Source: Rhodobiaceae bacterium (GTDB lineage: Bacteria > Pseudomonadota > Alphaproteobacteria > Parvibaculales > Parvibaculaceae). From it: a DNA stretch of 5,714 bases. Position numbers and translations under genes: made by a program. Within the stretch, counting starts at the first letter, position 1. Each line of letters starts with the position of its first letter. The stretch spans positions 137,106 to 142,819 of the forward strand of contig NVWR01000003.1 in NCBI GenBank assembly GCA_002746275.1, written 5' to 3'. The notes under the pieces were generated by a model. That model worked only from the letters and a program-made list of their open reading frames with translations, ran no database searches and was not told the origin of the DNA. This document shows positions 1 to 5,714 of this stretch, piece after piece.

Positions 1-792
1 GGAACGTCTTTCCCCATAGACCGGGAACAGACGGCAAAGGCGCTTGGCTTTGACGAACCCACCCGCAATTCCCTCGACAGCGTATCTGATCGGGACTTCG
101 CGCTGGAAACATTGAGCGCTGCCGCCATTACTGCGACCCATCTCTCCCGCTTTGCCGAAGAGATCGTAATCTGGATGTCTGCCGGGTTCAAATTTATTGA
201 CCTGCCCGACAGCCTGACCACCGGCTCGTCCATCATGCCGCAAAAGCGCAACCCGGATGCCGCCGAATTGGTACGGGCAAAAACCGGGCGCATCATCGCA
301 GCCTTCACATCCCTGTCGATTGTGATGAAAGGCCTGCCACTGGCCTATTCAAAAGACATGCAGGAAGACAAGGAAGCACTCTTCGATGCGCTCGACGCGC
401 TCTCATTGTGCCTTGCTGCCATGACCGCCATGGCGGGCTCCCTGACCGCAAACAAAGAGACGCTGGCAAAGGCTGCCGGGGGAGGATTTTCCACCGCAAC
501 CGATCTGGCCGACTGGCTGGTACGGGTTGCCGACTTGCCGTTCCGTCAGGCACATCATGTCACCGGCACTTTGGTCTCCCAGGCCGAAGCCAAAGGCGTC
601 GATCTGCACGAATTGTCATTGTCAGACATGCAAGCTGTCGACCCGGCTATTACGCAGGACATATATTCTGTCCTGAGTGTCAAAAGTTCCGTCGCCAGTC
701 GCACCAGCTTCGGCGGCACGGCGCCAAGCAATGTGCGTCGCGAGACAACCCGTTGGTTGTCAATTCTGGAAGCCGAAAATAAAGAAGCCTGA
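1..792 (+). CDS. argH: Argininosuccinate lyase, C-terminal part (5' end outside window)
   Basis: The frame is open from base 1, so the gene begins before the window; the TTG at 112 is internal and not a start. The 263 visible codons are a little over half of a normal ArgH of about 460 residues. The enzyme splits L-argininosuccinate into L-arginine and fumarate, the last step of arginine synthesis, as a cytoplasmic homotetramer. Visible family marks, in order: GTSFPIDR at the very start; the fumarase/aspartase superfamily signature [12 protein letters not shown] from base 223, whose second Ser (229-231) is in the mobile loop carrying the catalytic serine and whose Lys (244-246) contacts substrate; [15 protein letters not shown] in the C-terminal domain; and the usual ending [17 protein letters not shown]. 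There is no frameshift or missing motif in the visible part. It is the first visible gene of a tight operon: the stop is 11 bases before the next ATG. The identification is very secure; only the N-terminal part cannot be judged. Confidence 0.98.
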   Translation, partial: GTSFPIDREQTAKALGFDEPTRNSLDSVSDRDFALETLSAAAITATHLSRFAEEIVIWMSAGFKFIDLPDSLTTGSSIMPQKRNPDAAELVRAKTGRIIAAFTSLSIVMKGLPLAYSKDMQEDKEALFDALDALSLCLAAMTAMAGSLTANKETLAKAAGGGFSTATDLADWLVRVADLPFRQAHHVTGTLVSQAEAKGVDLHELSLSDMQAVDPAITQDIYSVLSVKSSVASRTSFGGTAPSNVRRETTRWLSILEAENKEA

Positions 793-797
793 AGGAG
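792..797 (+). promoter_or_regulatory. Strong Shine-Dalgarno for the small lipoprotein gene
   Basis: AAGGAG begins on the last base of the argH stop codon and ends 6 bases before the ATG at 804. This is the clearest ribosome-binding site in the window. It supports translation of the very short downstream gene and a start at 804 rather than at the in-frame ATG at 822. Confidence 0.8.
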
Positions 798-803
798 AGC
801 CAA

Positions 804-914
804 ATGATTAGAACCGCATTAATGATTGCGCTCATTGCGAGCCTTGGTCTTGCTGCATGCGGCAAAAAAGGACCGCTCAGCGCTCCCCCGCAAGAAACAG
901 AAGAAAACCGTTAA
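804..914 (+). CDS. lptM: Very small LptM-type lipoprotein (36 aa)
   Basis: This gene encodes 36 residues and ends in TAA. The protein has a short Arg-containing N-terminus, a hydrophobic core (about residues 5-17) and a lipobox L16-A17-A18-C19. Signal peptidase II should therefore cut before Cys19, leaving a lipidated peptide of only 18 residues. Residue +2 after the Cys is Gly, not Asp, which fits outer-membrane sorting. The sequence right after the lipobox, CGKKGPLSAPP, matches the start of E. coli YifL/LptM (CGLKGPLYFPP), a lipoprotein that binds the LPS translocon LptD/LptE and helps LptD mature. A lipoprotein of this type placed just before lysA is common in proteobacteria. The mature part is much shorter than in E. 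coli, where tens more residues follow. The LPS-transport role is inferred from the short shared motif and context. The family call is good; the exact function here is less certain. Confidence 0.85.
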   Translation: MIRTALMIALIASLGLAACGKKGPLSAPPQETEENR

Positions 915-948
915 ACACGGTCACCAGAAAACAAGGGACACCGGCCCC

Positions 949-2226
949 GTGCATCATTTTCACTACCGCGATGGCGTTCTCCACGCAGAGGACGTCTCCC
1001 TCGCTGCCATTGCAGCAGAGGTCGGCACGCCATTTTATTGCTATTCGACGGCAACGTTAGAGCGCCACTACACAGTGTTCGCAGACGCCTTCGCAGATAC
1101 AGACACGCTTGTCTGTTACTCGGTCAAGGCCAACTCCAACCTCGCCGTCCTCAAGACACTGGCGGCTCTAGGGTCAGGTGCCGATGTCGTCTCGGAAGGC
1201 GAACTGCGCCGTGCGCTGGCTGCGGGCATACCGCCTGAGCGCATCGTCTTCTCTGGCGTTGGCAAGCAGGCACGCGAACTGAGACTGGCGCTGGAGGTCG
1301 GCATCCATCAATTCAATGTGGAATCCGAACCGGAGCTTGAACTGCTTTCCAAGCTCGCCGTTGAGACCGGGCGCGAAGCGGCCATTGCCCTGCGCGTCAA
1401 CCCGGACGTTGATGCCAAGACCCACGAAAAAATCACCACCGGCAAGGCCGAAAACAAATTCGGTATTTCCTGGCTGATGGCACCCGATGTGTATGCCCGC
1501 GCAGCCACCCTGCCCGGCATCAAGGTGGTGGGCGTTGACGTGCACATTGGCAGCCAGCTCACCGACCTCGCCCCGTTCGAGGAAGCCTTCACCCGTGTCG
1601 CTTCAATGGTGGAGGAACTGCGCGCCGCTGGCCACGCCATCACCCGCCTCGACCTCGGCGGCGGGCTCGGCATTCCCTATCGCGGGACAAACGACGTGCC
1701 GCCACCGCCTGCCGATTATGCAGCCATGGTCAAGCGCACGGTCGGGCACCTGAATTGTCAGCTCATGTTCGAACCTGGCCGGATGATTGCTGGCAACGCG
1801 GGCATTCTCGTTGTCGACGTGATCTACGAAAAGCGCGGGCAGGATCGCTCCTTCCTGATTGTTGATGGGGCCATGAATGACCTCATCCGTCCCACCCTGT
1901 ACGATGCCTACCATCAGATCGAACCGGTTCGCGAGACCGCGCCCGGAACCCCCAGGGTCACTTATGACATTGTTGGACCGATCTGCGAGACCGGCGATTT
2001 TTTCGCCAAATCCCGCGATCTGGCGGCGCAGAAGCCCGGCGACCTGCTGGCTGTCATGTCAGCGGGAGCCTATGGTGCTGTTCAGGCCTCCACCTACAAC
2101 ACCCGCCCGTTGGTCCCGGAAGTCATGGTCAAAGGCGAACAATTCGCCGTGATCCGGCCACGCCCCAGTTATGACGCAATGCTCGAACAGGATAAGGTGC
2201 CTGACTGGTTGAGCGACAAAACCTGA
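949..2226 (+). CDS. lysA: Diaminopimelate decarboxylase
   Basis: This PLP enzyme of the fold-III (alanine racemase-like) group converts meso-2,6-diaminopimelate to L-lysine and CO2, the last step of lysine synthesis, in the cytoplasm as a dimer. With a GTG start it has 425 residues, normal for LysA. Visible marks: YSVKAN with the PLP-binding Lys60; SGADVVSEGEL just after it; HIGSQ at 199-203; the phosphate-binding glycine loop GGGLG at 237-241; EPGR at 275-278; CETGD at 346-350, supplying the active-site Cys346 and Glu347 from the partner subunit; and Tyr375 in GAYGAV. The GTG at 949 gives the usual N-terminus (MHHFHYRDGVLHAED). The frame is open further upstream to a TTG at 826, but that stretch is occupied by the lipoprotein gene in another frame. 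A modest ribosome site (AAGGGA, 933-938) lies 10 bases before the GTG. It sits 34 bases after the lipoprotein gene, presumably in one operon. Confidence 0.97.
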   Translation: MHHFHYRDGVLHAEDVSLAAIAAEVGTPFYCYSTATLERHYTVFADAFADTDTLVCYSVKANSNLAVLKTLAALGSGADVVSEGELRRALAAGIPPERIVFSGVGKQARELRLALEVGIHQFNVESEPELELLSKLAVETGREAAIALRVNPDVDAKTHEKITTGKAENKFGISWLMAPDVYARAATLPGIKVVGVDVHIGSQLTDLAPFEEAFTRVASMVEELRAAGHAITRLDLGGGLGIPYRGTNDVPPPPADYAAMVKRTVGHLNCQLMFEPGRMIAGNAGILVVDVIYEKRGQDRSFLIVDGAMNDLIRPTLYDAYHQIEPVRETAPGTPRVTYDIVGPICETGDFFAKSRDLAAQKPGDLLAVMSAGAYGAVQASTYNTRPLVPEVMVKGEQFAVIRPRPSYDAMLEQDKVPDWLSDKT

Positions 2227-2262
2227 CCCAAAGTTGGAGATCGGGTCGCGCGCCAGTGATGG

Positions 2263-2269
2263 AAAAGGA
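2263..2269 (+). promoter_or_regulatory. Shine-Dalgarno supporting a GTG start at 2279
   Basis: AAAAGGA lies 9 bases before the GTG at 2279. No comparable purine-rich site precedes the alternative in-frame TTG at 2234, which is only 7 bases after the lysA stop. This decides in favour of the GTG start for the TIGR02302 gene. Confidence 0.55.
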
Positions 2270-2278
2270 CGAGACCGG

Positions 2279-4834
2279 GTGGCCGACACGCCAGAGACAT
2301 CGGACACAGATCACACCTCCCCAGGACAGCGGGAGATAAAGCCGGCTGCCCTCTCCAACGGCCTTGAGCGACGGGTCGCCGTCACCCGCCTGACGCTCTG
2401 GTGGGAGCATGCCTGGCCCGCTCTGTGGCCTTCTGTGGGCATCCTGGGCACCCATGGCGCCATCGCCCTCACGGGCCTGCTGAGCGCCTTACCGCTCCTC
2501 CTGCAATGGCTCGTCCTGCTCGCCAGTCTTGCAGGGGCCGGCCTGCTCGCCTGGCGCCACCGCGAAGCCCTCAAATGGCCGTCACGGGCGACCACATTGC
2601 GTCGGCTCGAAGAGGTCAACGGGCTGCCGCACCGTCCTCTCTCCACTTATGCTGACCAGCAGGCCGAAGGAACGGGAAGCCCAAAATTGTGGGCAGCCCA
2701 TCGGGCCTGGTTGCACACCCGGCTTGCCGGTTTAAGGCTCAAGCCTCCAACCCCCGGCCTCGCAGCAAAAGACCCGATAGCACTCCGCGCAGCCCTGGTT
2801 CTATGTCTGGTCGCAGCCTTTGTCAGCGCCGGGCCCGACGCCAGACCGCGTCTGGAGCAGGCCTTTTTTCCGGGCTTTGTGGGTCAGGGAAAACCGGGAC
2901 GCCTCGATGCCTGGATCACCCCGCCCGGCTATACCGGTCGCGCCCCTGTTTTCCTCGCCAGCCAATCTCAAACTGTCATTGACGTTCCCCAGGCAAGCGT
3001 CCTCACCGTGCAAGTGTTTGGAGGCACCCAGCCCAACATTAAACTGGGGGCAGAGGAACTCGCCGCGCAGGCCCGCCAAGAGGAAGGGGACACTGCTTAC
3101 GAAGTCGCAGCCCCCCTTGAGACGGATACAAACCTTTCAATCACCCAGGGCACCTATGCACTGGGAAGCTGGCAAATTAATGTAGCTGCGGATGCGTCTC
3201 CACAAGTCACCTTGCTGGAGCAAATCGAGATCACACGTCGACTGACCTTGCGTTTTACTTATGAGGTCAAAGACGATTACGGCGTGACGGACCTCAATGT
3301 CGAAATAGCGCTCGATCCCATCTTCGTGTTGCAGGACAAAACTATTTTCTGGCTGGGCGATGAGCAACCTGCCCGGCCAGGCTTCCCTCCTCTTCTCGAT
3401 GGCTTTGTCGCGGAGAGAATCAACACTGATTTTGATCTGCCACTTCCAGGCCTTCACCCACGGCAAGCAACGCACACCGCCTTCCGCGACCTCACTGCGC
3501 ATCCGTGGGCCGGGCTTCCTGTACAAATGACCCTCGTCGCAACAGACCATCTGGGCCAAGAAGGTCGCAGCCGAACAGTCACCTTCAGCCTGCCTGCCCG
3601 CAGGTATGAAAAACCATTGGCCGCGGCTCTGATCGAACAACGACAGCGCCTGGCGCTTTCTCCCCTGAACCGGGGCAGTGTTGCAGGCTTCCTCAACGCC
3701 TTCACCCTGGACGCTGACATCCACCTGGAAGACAAGACGGTCTATCTCGGTCTCAGAGCAGCCTATTGGCGCCTTCTTCACGCCCGCCACCCAGGCGCCC
3801 TGAGCGGTGTCTCAGACTTGTTGTGGGACCTGGCCTTACATATCGAAGATGGCGGCCTCTCCCTGGCTGAGCGCGACCTGCGCGATGCCAGAGAGGCGCT
3901 GACGCAAGCCCTCGGCGAGGAGACCTCACCGGCAGAGCTGGAACGGCTAATGCAGGATCTCAAAGAGGCTCTTTCCCGATATCTCGACGAGTTGGCAAAC
4001 CGCGCGACCGCTCAGGCTGACCAAGACCCCTCCGCCCAAAACAATGATCAGGTGATGGAGCGCTCGCAGATGGAGGAGATGCTGGACGCCATCGCTGACC
4101 TGGCCCGAACCGGGGCCCGTGAACAGGCGCAGGAACTGCTCGCACAGCTGGACGAAATTCTCGAAAACCTGAACACCGACACGGCCCAGAGCGGCATGAC
4201 ACAGGGTGAAAATGCCCTGTCCGACGCCATCAGCGAGATGGGCGAGATGATCGAGCAGCAACGCAGCCTGATGGATGAAACCTTCCAGCATGGCCAGGGA
4301 GGGCAGACCGGCTCGCAAGCCGAGGAGCAAGGCCAAAGCGGCACCCAACCAAACGCTTCTGATCTGGAAGGTCTGAAAGAGCAACAAGAGGCATTGCGCC
4401 AGCAGCTTCAAGACCTGATGGGACAGCTCGGCGACAAAGGCCAACCTGTCCCCGGCGGGCTCGAGCGCGCTGACGAGGCCATGGGCAAAGCCCAGGACCG
4501 GCTGGCACAGGGCCGTGCCGATACGGCCACAAAGGCACAAGGGCAGGCCGTCGATCAGCTTCAGCAAGGTGCGCAAGCCCTCGCCGATGCCCTCTTCCAG
4601 TCGATGGCAGCGCGCGGTGAACAGGCCGGGGATCAGGCAGGCGGCGATATGACAGACCCGCTCGGACGCCCTTTGCGCTCGGGCCCGGATCAGTCGCGAT
4701 CAACAGCCTTGCCAGAGGAACTCGACATGCAACGGGCCCGGCAAATACTGGACGAACTAAGAAAGCGCGCAGCCGAACTCGGACGCCCGCAGGATGAACT
4801 CGATTATCTTGAGAGATTGCTTCGCCGCTTTTAG
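2279..4834 (+). CDS. TIGR02302/DUF4175 family membrane protein, function unknown
   Basis: The protein has 851 residues from the GTG at 2279; a TTG at 2234 would add 15 polar residues. Layout in GTG numbering: a polar N-terminus (1-30); two membrane helices close together (about 47-69 and 71-91); a soluble stretch; a third helix (about 167-185); then a region expected in the periplasm, with WITPPGYTGRAP at 212-223 and a beta-rich part containing YEVKDDYGV at 328-336. Next come a helical region (about 438-575, including VYLGLRAAYWRL and LSLAERDLRDAREAL), a long Gln/Glu/Asp/Ala/Gly-rich stretch (about 577-790) with coiled-coil character, and a conserved-looking end from DPLGRP (793) to ELDYLERLLRRF. 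These motifs and the low-complexity tail fit TIGR02302 (DUF4175), recognised from memory of the family. No catalytic residues can be pointed to, and the only Cys I see is in helix 3. It follows lysA by 52 bases without a visible terminator, so it is probably the last gene of the operon. The biochemical role is unknown; an envelope structural role is only a guess. Confidence 0.88.
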   Translation: MADTPETSDTDHTSPGQREIKPAALSNGLERRVAVTRLTLWWEHAWPALWPSVGILGTHGAIALTGLLSALPLLLQWLVLLASLAGAGLLAWRHREALKWPSRATTLRRLEEVNGLPHRPLSTYADQQAEGTGSPKLWAAHRAWLHTRLAGLRLKPPTPGLAAKDPIALRAALVLCLVAAFVSAGPDARPRLEQAFFPGFVGQGKPGRLDAWITPPGYTGRAPVFLASQSQTVIDVPQASVLTVQVFGGTQPNIKLGAEELAAQARQEEGDTAYEVAAPLETDTNLSITQGTYALGSWQINVAADASPQVTLLEQIEITRRLTLRFTYEVKDDYGVTDLNVEIALDPIFVLQDKTIFWLGDEQPARPGFPPLLDGFVAERINTDFDLPLPGLHPRQATHTAFRDLTAHPWAGLPVQMTLVATDHLGQEGRSRTVTFSLPARRYEKPLAAALIEQRQRLALSPLNRGSVAGFLNAFTLDADIHLEDKTVYLGLRAAYWRLLHARHPGALSGVSDLLWDLALHIEDGGLSLAERDLRDAREALTQALGEETSPAELERLMQDLKEALSRYLDELANRATAQADQDPSAQNNDQVMERSQMEEMLDAIADLARTGAREQAQELLAQLDEILENLNTDTAQSGMTQGENALSDAISEMGEMIEQQRSLMDETFQHGQGGQTGSQAEEQGQSGTQPNASDLEGLKEQQEALRQQLQDLMGQLGDKGQPVPGGLERADEAMGKAQDRLAQGRADTATKAQGQAVDQLQQGAQALADALFQSMAARGEQAGDQAGGDMTDPLGRPLRSGPDQSRSTALPEELDMQRARQILDELRKRAAELGRPQDELDYLERLLRRF

Positions 4835-4842
4835 GTTCGGCG
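4823..4842. terminator. Possible bidirectional stem-loop between convergent genes (weak)
   Basis: CGCCG at 4823-4827 and CGGCG at 4838-4842 form a perfect 5-bp GC stem with a 10-base loop. The stem spans the end of the TIGR02302 gene and reaches to 1 base from the stop codon of the opposite gene. On the + strand it is followed by only three T, and on the - strand by no T-run, so it is a poor intrinsic terminator. It is the only candidate at this tail-to-tail junction. Confidence 0.3.
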
Positions 4843-4843
4843 T

Positions 4844-5599
4844 TTAAGGCTCGCTGGGTACTTCATCATCTTCCAGAAATCTGATTTCCAGATCATGCGC
4901 ATCCAGTGGCGGGCTCGACAATCGGGTGACGAACTCCGCCGTTTCCTCAGGATCTAACGCCTGCTCCGGCAAAGCAAACGTCCAGGCATAAAGCTCTCGC
5001 TCCCATTCATCCCGAAGCCCGACCCGAACCCGCGGCACCACATGTCGTCCATTGCCAACATTGATAACTTCCCCGGTGATGGCCAGAACCGGCAGACCAT
5101 TTTCATATTGATGCTCATAGGACACGTTCTGGAATTCCATCCCCTGGGGATGTACCGCCTCGTTCACAAGCGCATAAAGCGAAGCCGTCGCTGGCCAGGC
5201 TGCAACAAGGTCATCCTTGTAGGCATAAACCAGATAGAGCGTCCCAAAGACGAACATCGCCAGACCAGCAAATCCAGCCGCCTGTCCAAGCCGCCAGCGT
5301 GTCAGGCTTTGGCGAAAGGACGCCATACGGCGGGCGGCAACAGCGGTTGCTCCCGCACTGCCAGGTTGTTGTGCCTCTTCCGTATCATCGTTTTTTGACG
5401 CAGGCGGAGGGGGAACGGAAGGCTTGGCCACTGTCTCATCGACTTCATCGCCAACATCCAGAGTCTTTGGCACATCCTTGGGCGGATCTTGATGCCACGT
5501 GTCTCCACATTTCGCACAGCGAACCTTACGACCTTTGGGCAAAAAACCGCCTTGGTCGACCTCGTAGCGTGTTGAGCAAGCTGGGCAGGAAATAATCAT
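4844..5599 (-). CDS. Zinc-ribbon, single-pass membrane protein with DUF3426-like domain
   Basis: The protein has 251 residues, beginning at the ATG complementary to 5597-5599. Residues 1-36 form an MJ0042-type zinc ribbon: C5-x2-C8, then 19 residues, then C28-x2-C31, followed by GDTW. All four zinc ligands are present, which fixes the start, since the next Met is residue 92. Residues about 37-90 are acidic and Pro-rich, probably an unstructured linker. One membrane helix lies at about 107-127, preceded by Arg-rich sequence (R90, R91, R96, R101, R103), so the zinc ribbon should be cytoplasmic and the C-terminus periplasmic. The outer part (about 150-245) has the DUF3426-like pattern of a short beta domain: LAITGEVINVGNGRHVVPRVRVGL, here broken into LAITGEVINV and PRVRVGL, then ALPEQALDPEETAEF and LSSPP. 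The ribosome site is weak. From memory, such genes often lie beside ftsE/ftsX in alphaproteobacteria, but no ftsE can be seen here. The function is unknown; it may sense or scaffold at the membrane. Confidence 0.85.
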   Translation of the reverse strand: MIISCPACSTRYEVDQGGFLPKGRKVRCAKCGDTWHQDPPKDVPKTLDVGDEVDETVAKPSVPPPPASKNDDTEEAQQPGSAGATAVAARRMASFRQSLTRWRLGQAAGFAGLAMFVFGTLYLVYAYKDDLVAAWPATASLYALVNEAVHPQGMEFQNVSYEHQYENGLPVLAITGEVINVGNGRHVVPRVRVGLRDEWERELYAWTFALPEQALDPEETAEFVTRLSSPPLDAHDLEIRFLEDDEVPSEP

Positions 5600-5714
5600 G
5601 CGAATCAGAGCTTTTCTTGGCAGGGTTTATCTATTCCACTTTGCACAGGCACTCCGGTGAACTCAAGCAACCGGCGGGATATGGACCGCCAGGATTTTTG
5701 CGTGCATACAGCGC
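5600..5714. other. Upstream region of the zinc-ribbon gene; no gene identified
   Basis: This stretch should hold the promoter of the zinc-ribbon gene, but I see no convincing -35/-10 pair on either strand. A + strand frame is open from a GTG at 5657, with an in-frame ATG at 5681, to the window edge. It has no clear Shine-Dalgarno, and its peptide (MDRQDFCVHTA from the ATG) matches nothing I recognise. A - strand frame is also open from the edge to a TAG near 5631. GGCGG (5673-5677) and CCGCC (5686-5690) can form a short stem with a run of five T at 5695-5699. None of this is enough to call a gene or terminator. Confidence 0.5.

Noticed and set aside
826..948. N-terminal extension of lysA from a TTG start
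   Set aside because: It overlaps the lipoprotein gene in another frame, has no ribosome site, and encodes a basic sequence not typical of LysA.
2234..2278. TTG start for the TIGR02302 gene, 7 bases after the lysA stop
   Set aside because: It has no Shine-Dalgarno, while the GTG at 2279 has AAAAGGA at a suitable distance; the extra 15 residues look non-conserved. It is not fully excluded.
3137..3790. 217-codon open frame on the - strand
   Set aside because: It lies wholly opposite the well-supported periplasmic part of the TIGR02302 protein and has no recognisable domain or ribosome site; it is a chance frame in GC-rich coding DNA.
3947..4576. 209-codon open frame on the - strand with Leu-rich, membrane-like sequence
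   Set aside because: It is the antisense shadow of the Gln/Glu/Ala-rich tail of the TIGR02302 gene: CAG and GAG codons read as CTG/CTC Leu on the other strand. There is no family motif, and the + strand gene is clearly real.
5598..5660. 20-codon + strand ORF (MRIRAFLGRVYLFHFAQALR) overlapping the start of the zinc-ribbon gene
   Set aside because: It is short, lacks a ribosome site and overlaps the opposite start codon; most likely chance.
5673..5699. Short stem plus T-run as an intrinsic terminator on the + strand
   Set aside because: The stem is only 5 bp, the T-run is displaced by 4 bases, and no + strand gene ends just before it.
1..5714. Mobile element, CRISPR array, tRNA/rRNA or phage-defence genes
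   Set aside because: I saw no direct-repeat arrays, terminal inverted repeats, transposase or nuclease motifs or RNA gene signatures on either strand; nearly all the DNA is accounted for by five housekeeping-type genes.

Overview
This window looks like a chromosomal housekeeping segment from an alphaproteobacterium. The evidence is the gene order argH – small lipoprotein (LptM type) – lysA – a TIGR02302/DUF4175 membrane protein, followed by a zinc-ribbon/DUF3426 membrane protein. TIGR02302 is, as I recall, an alphaproteobacterial family, and the LysA N-terminus has the form usual in that class. The DNA is moderately GC-rich and its base and codon use look even throughout. I see no insertion sequence, integrase, tRNA, rRNA or CRISPR repeat.

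Layout: the window opens inside argH (argininosuccinate lyase), of which only the C-terminal ~263 codons are present (1-792). After 11 bases and a strong Shine-Dalgarno comes a 36-residue lipoprotein gene (804-914), 34 bases later lysA (diaminopimelate decarboxylase, GTG start at 949, to 2226), and 52 bases later a large gene for a three-helix membrane protein with a periplasmic region and a Gln/Glu/Ala-rich tail (2279-4834). All four are on the + strand with no visible terminator between them, so they probably form one operon. A gene on the opposite strand (5599 back to 4844) meets this operon tail to tail, with 9 bases between the two stop codons. It encodes an N-terminal CxxC...CxxC zinc ribbon, one membrane helix and a DUF3426-like external domain. 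The last 115 bases are the upstream region of that gene and contain no identifiable gene.

Functionally, argH and lysA carry out the last steps of arginine and lysine synthesis. LysA also consumes meso-diaminopimelate, the peptidoglycan precursor. The other three products are all predicted to be in or on the cell envelope, and two of them are of unknown function. I found no evidence of a new defence, mobile or RNA-based system. The parts most worth a second look are the very short lipoprotein, the TIGR02302 protein and the zinc-ribbon membrane protein.
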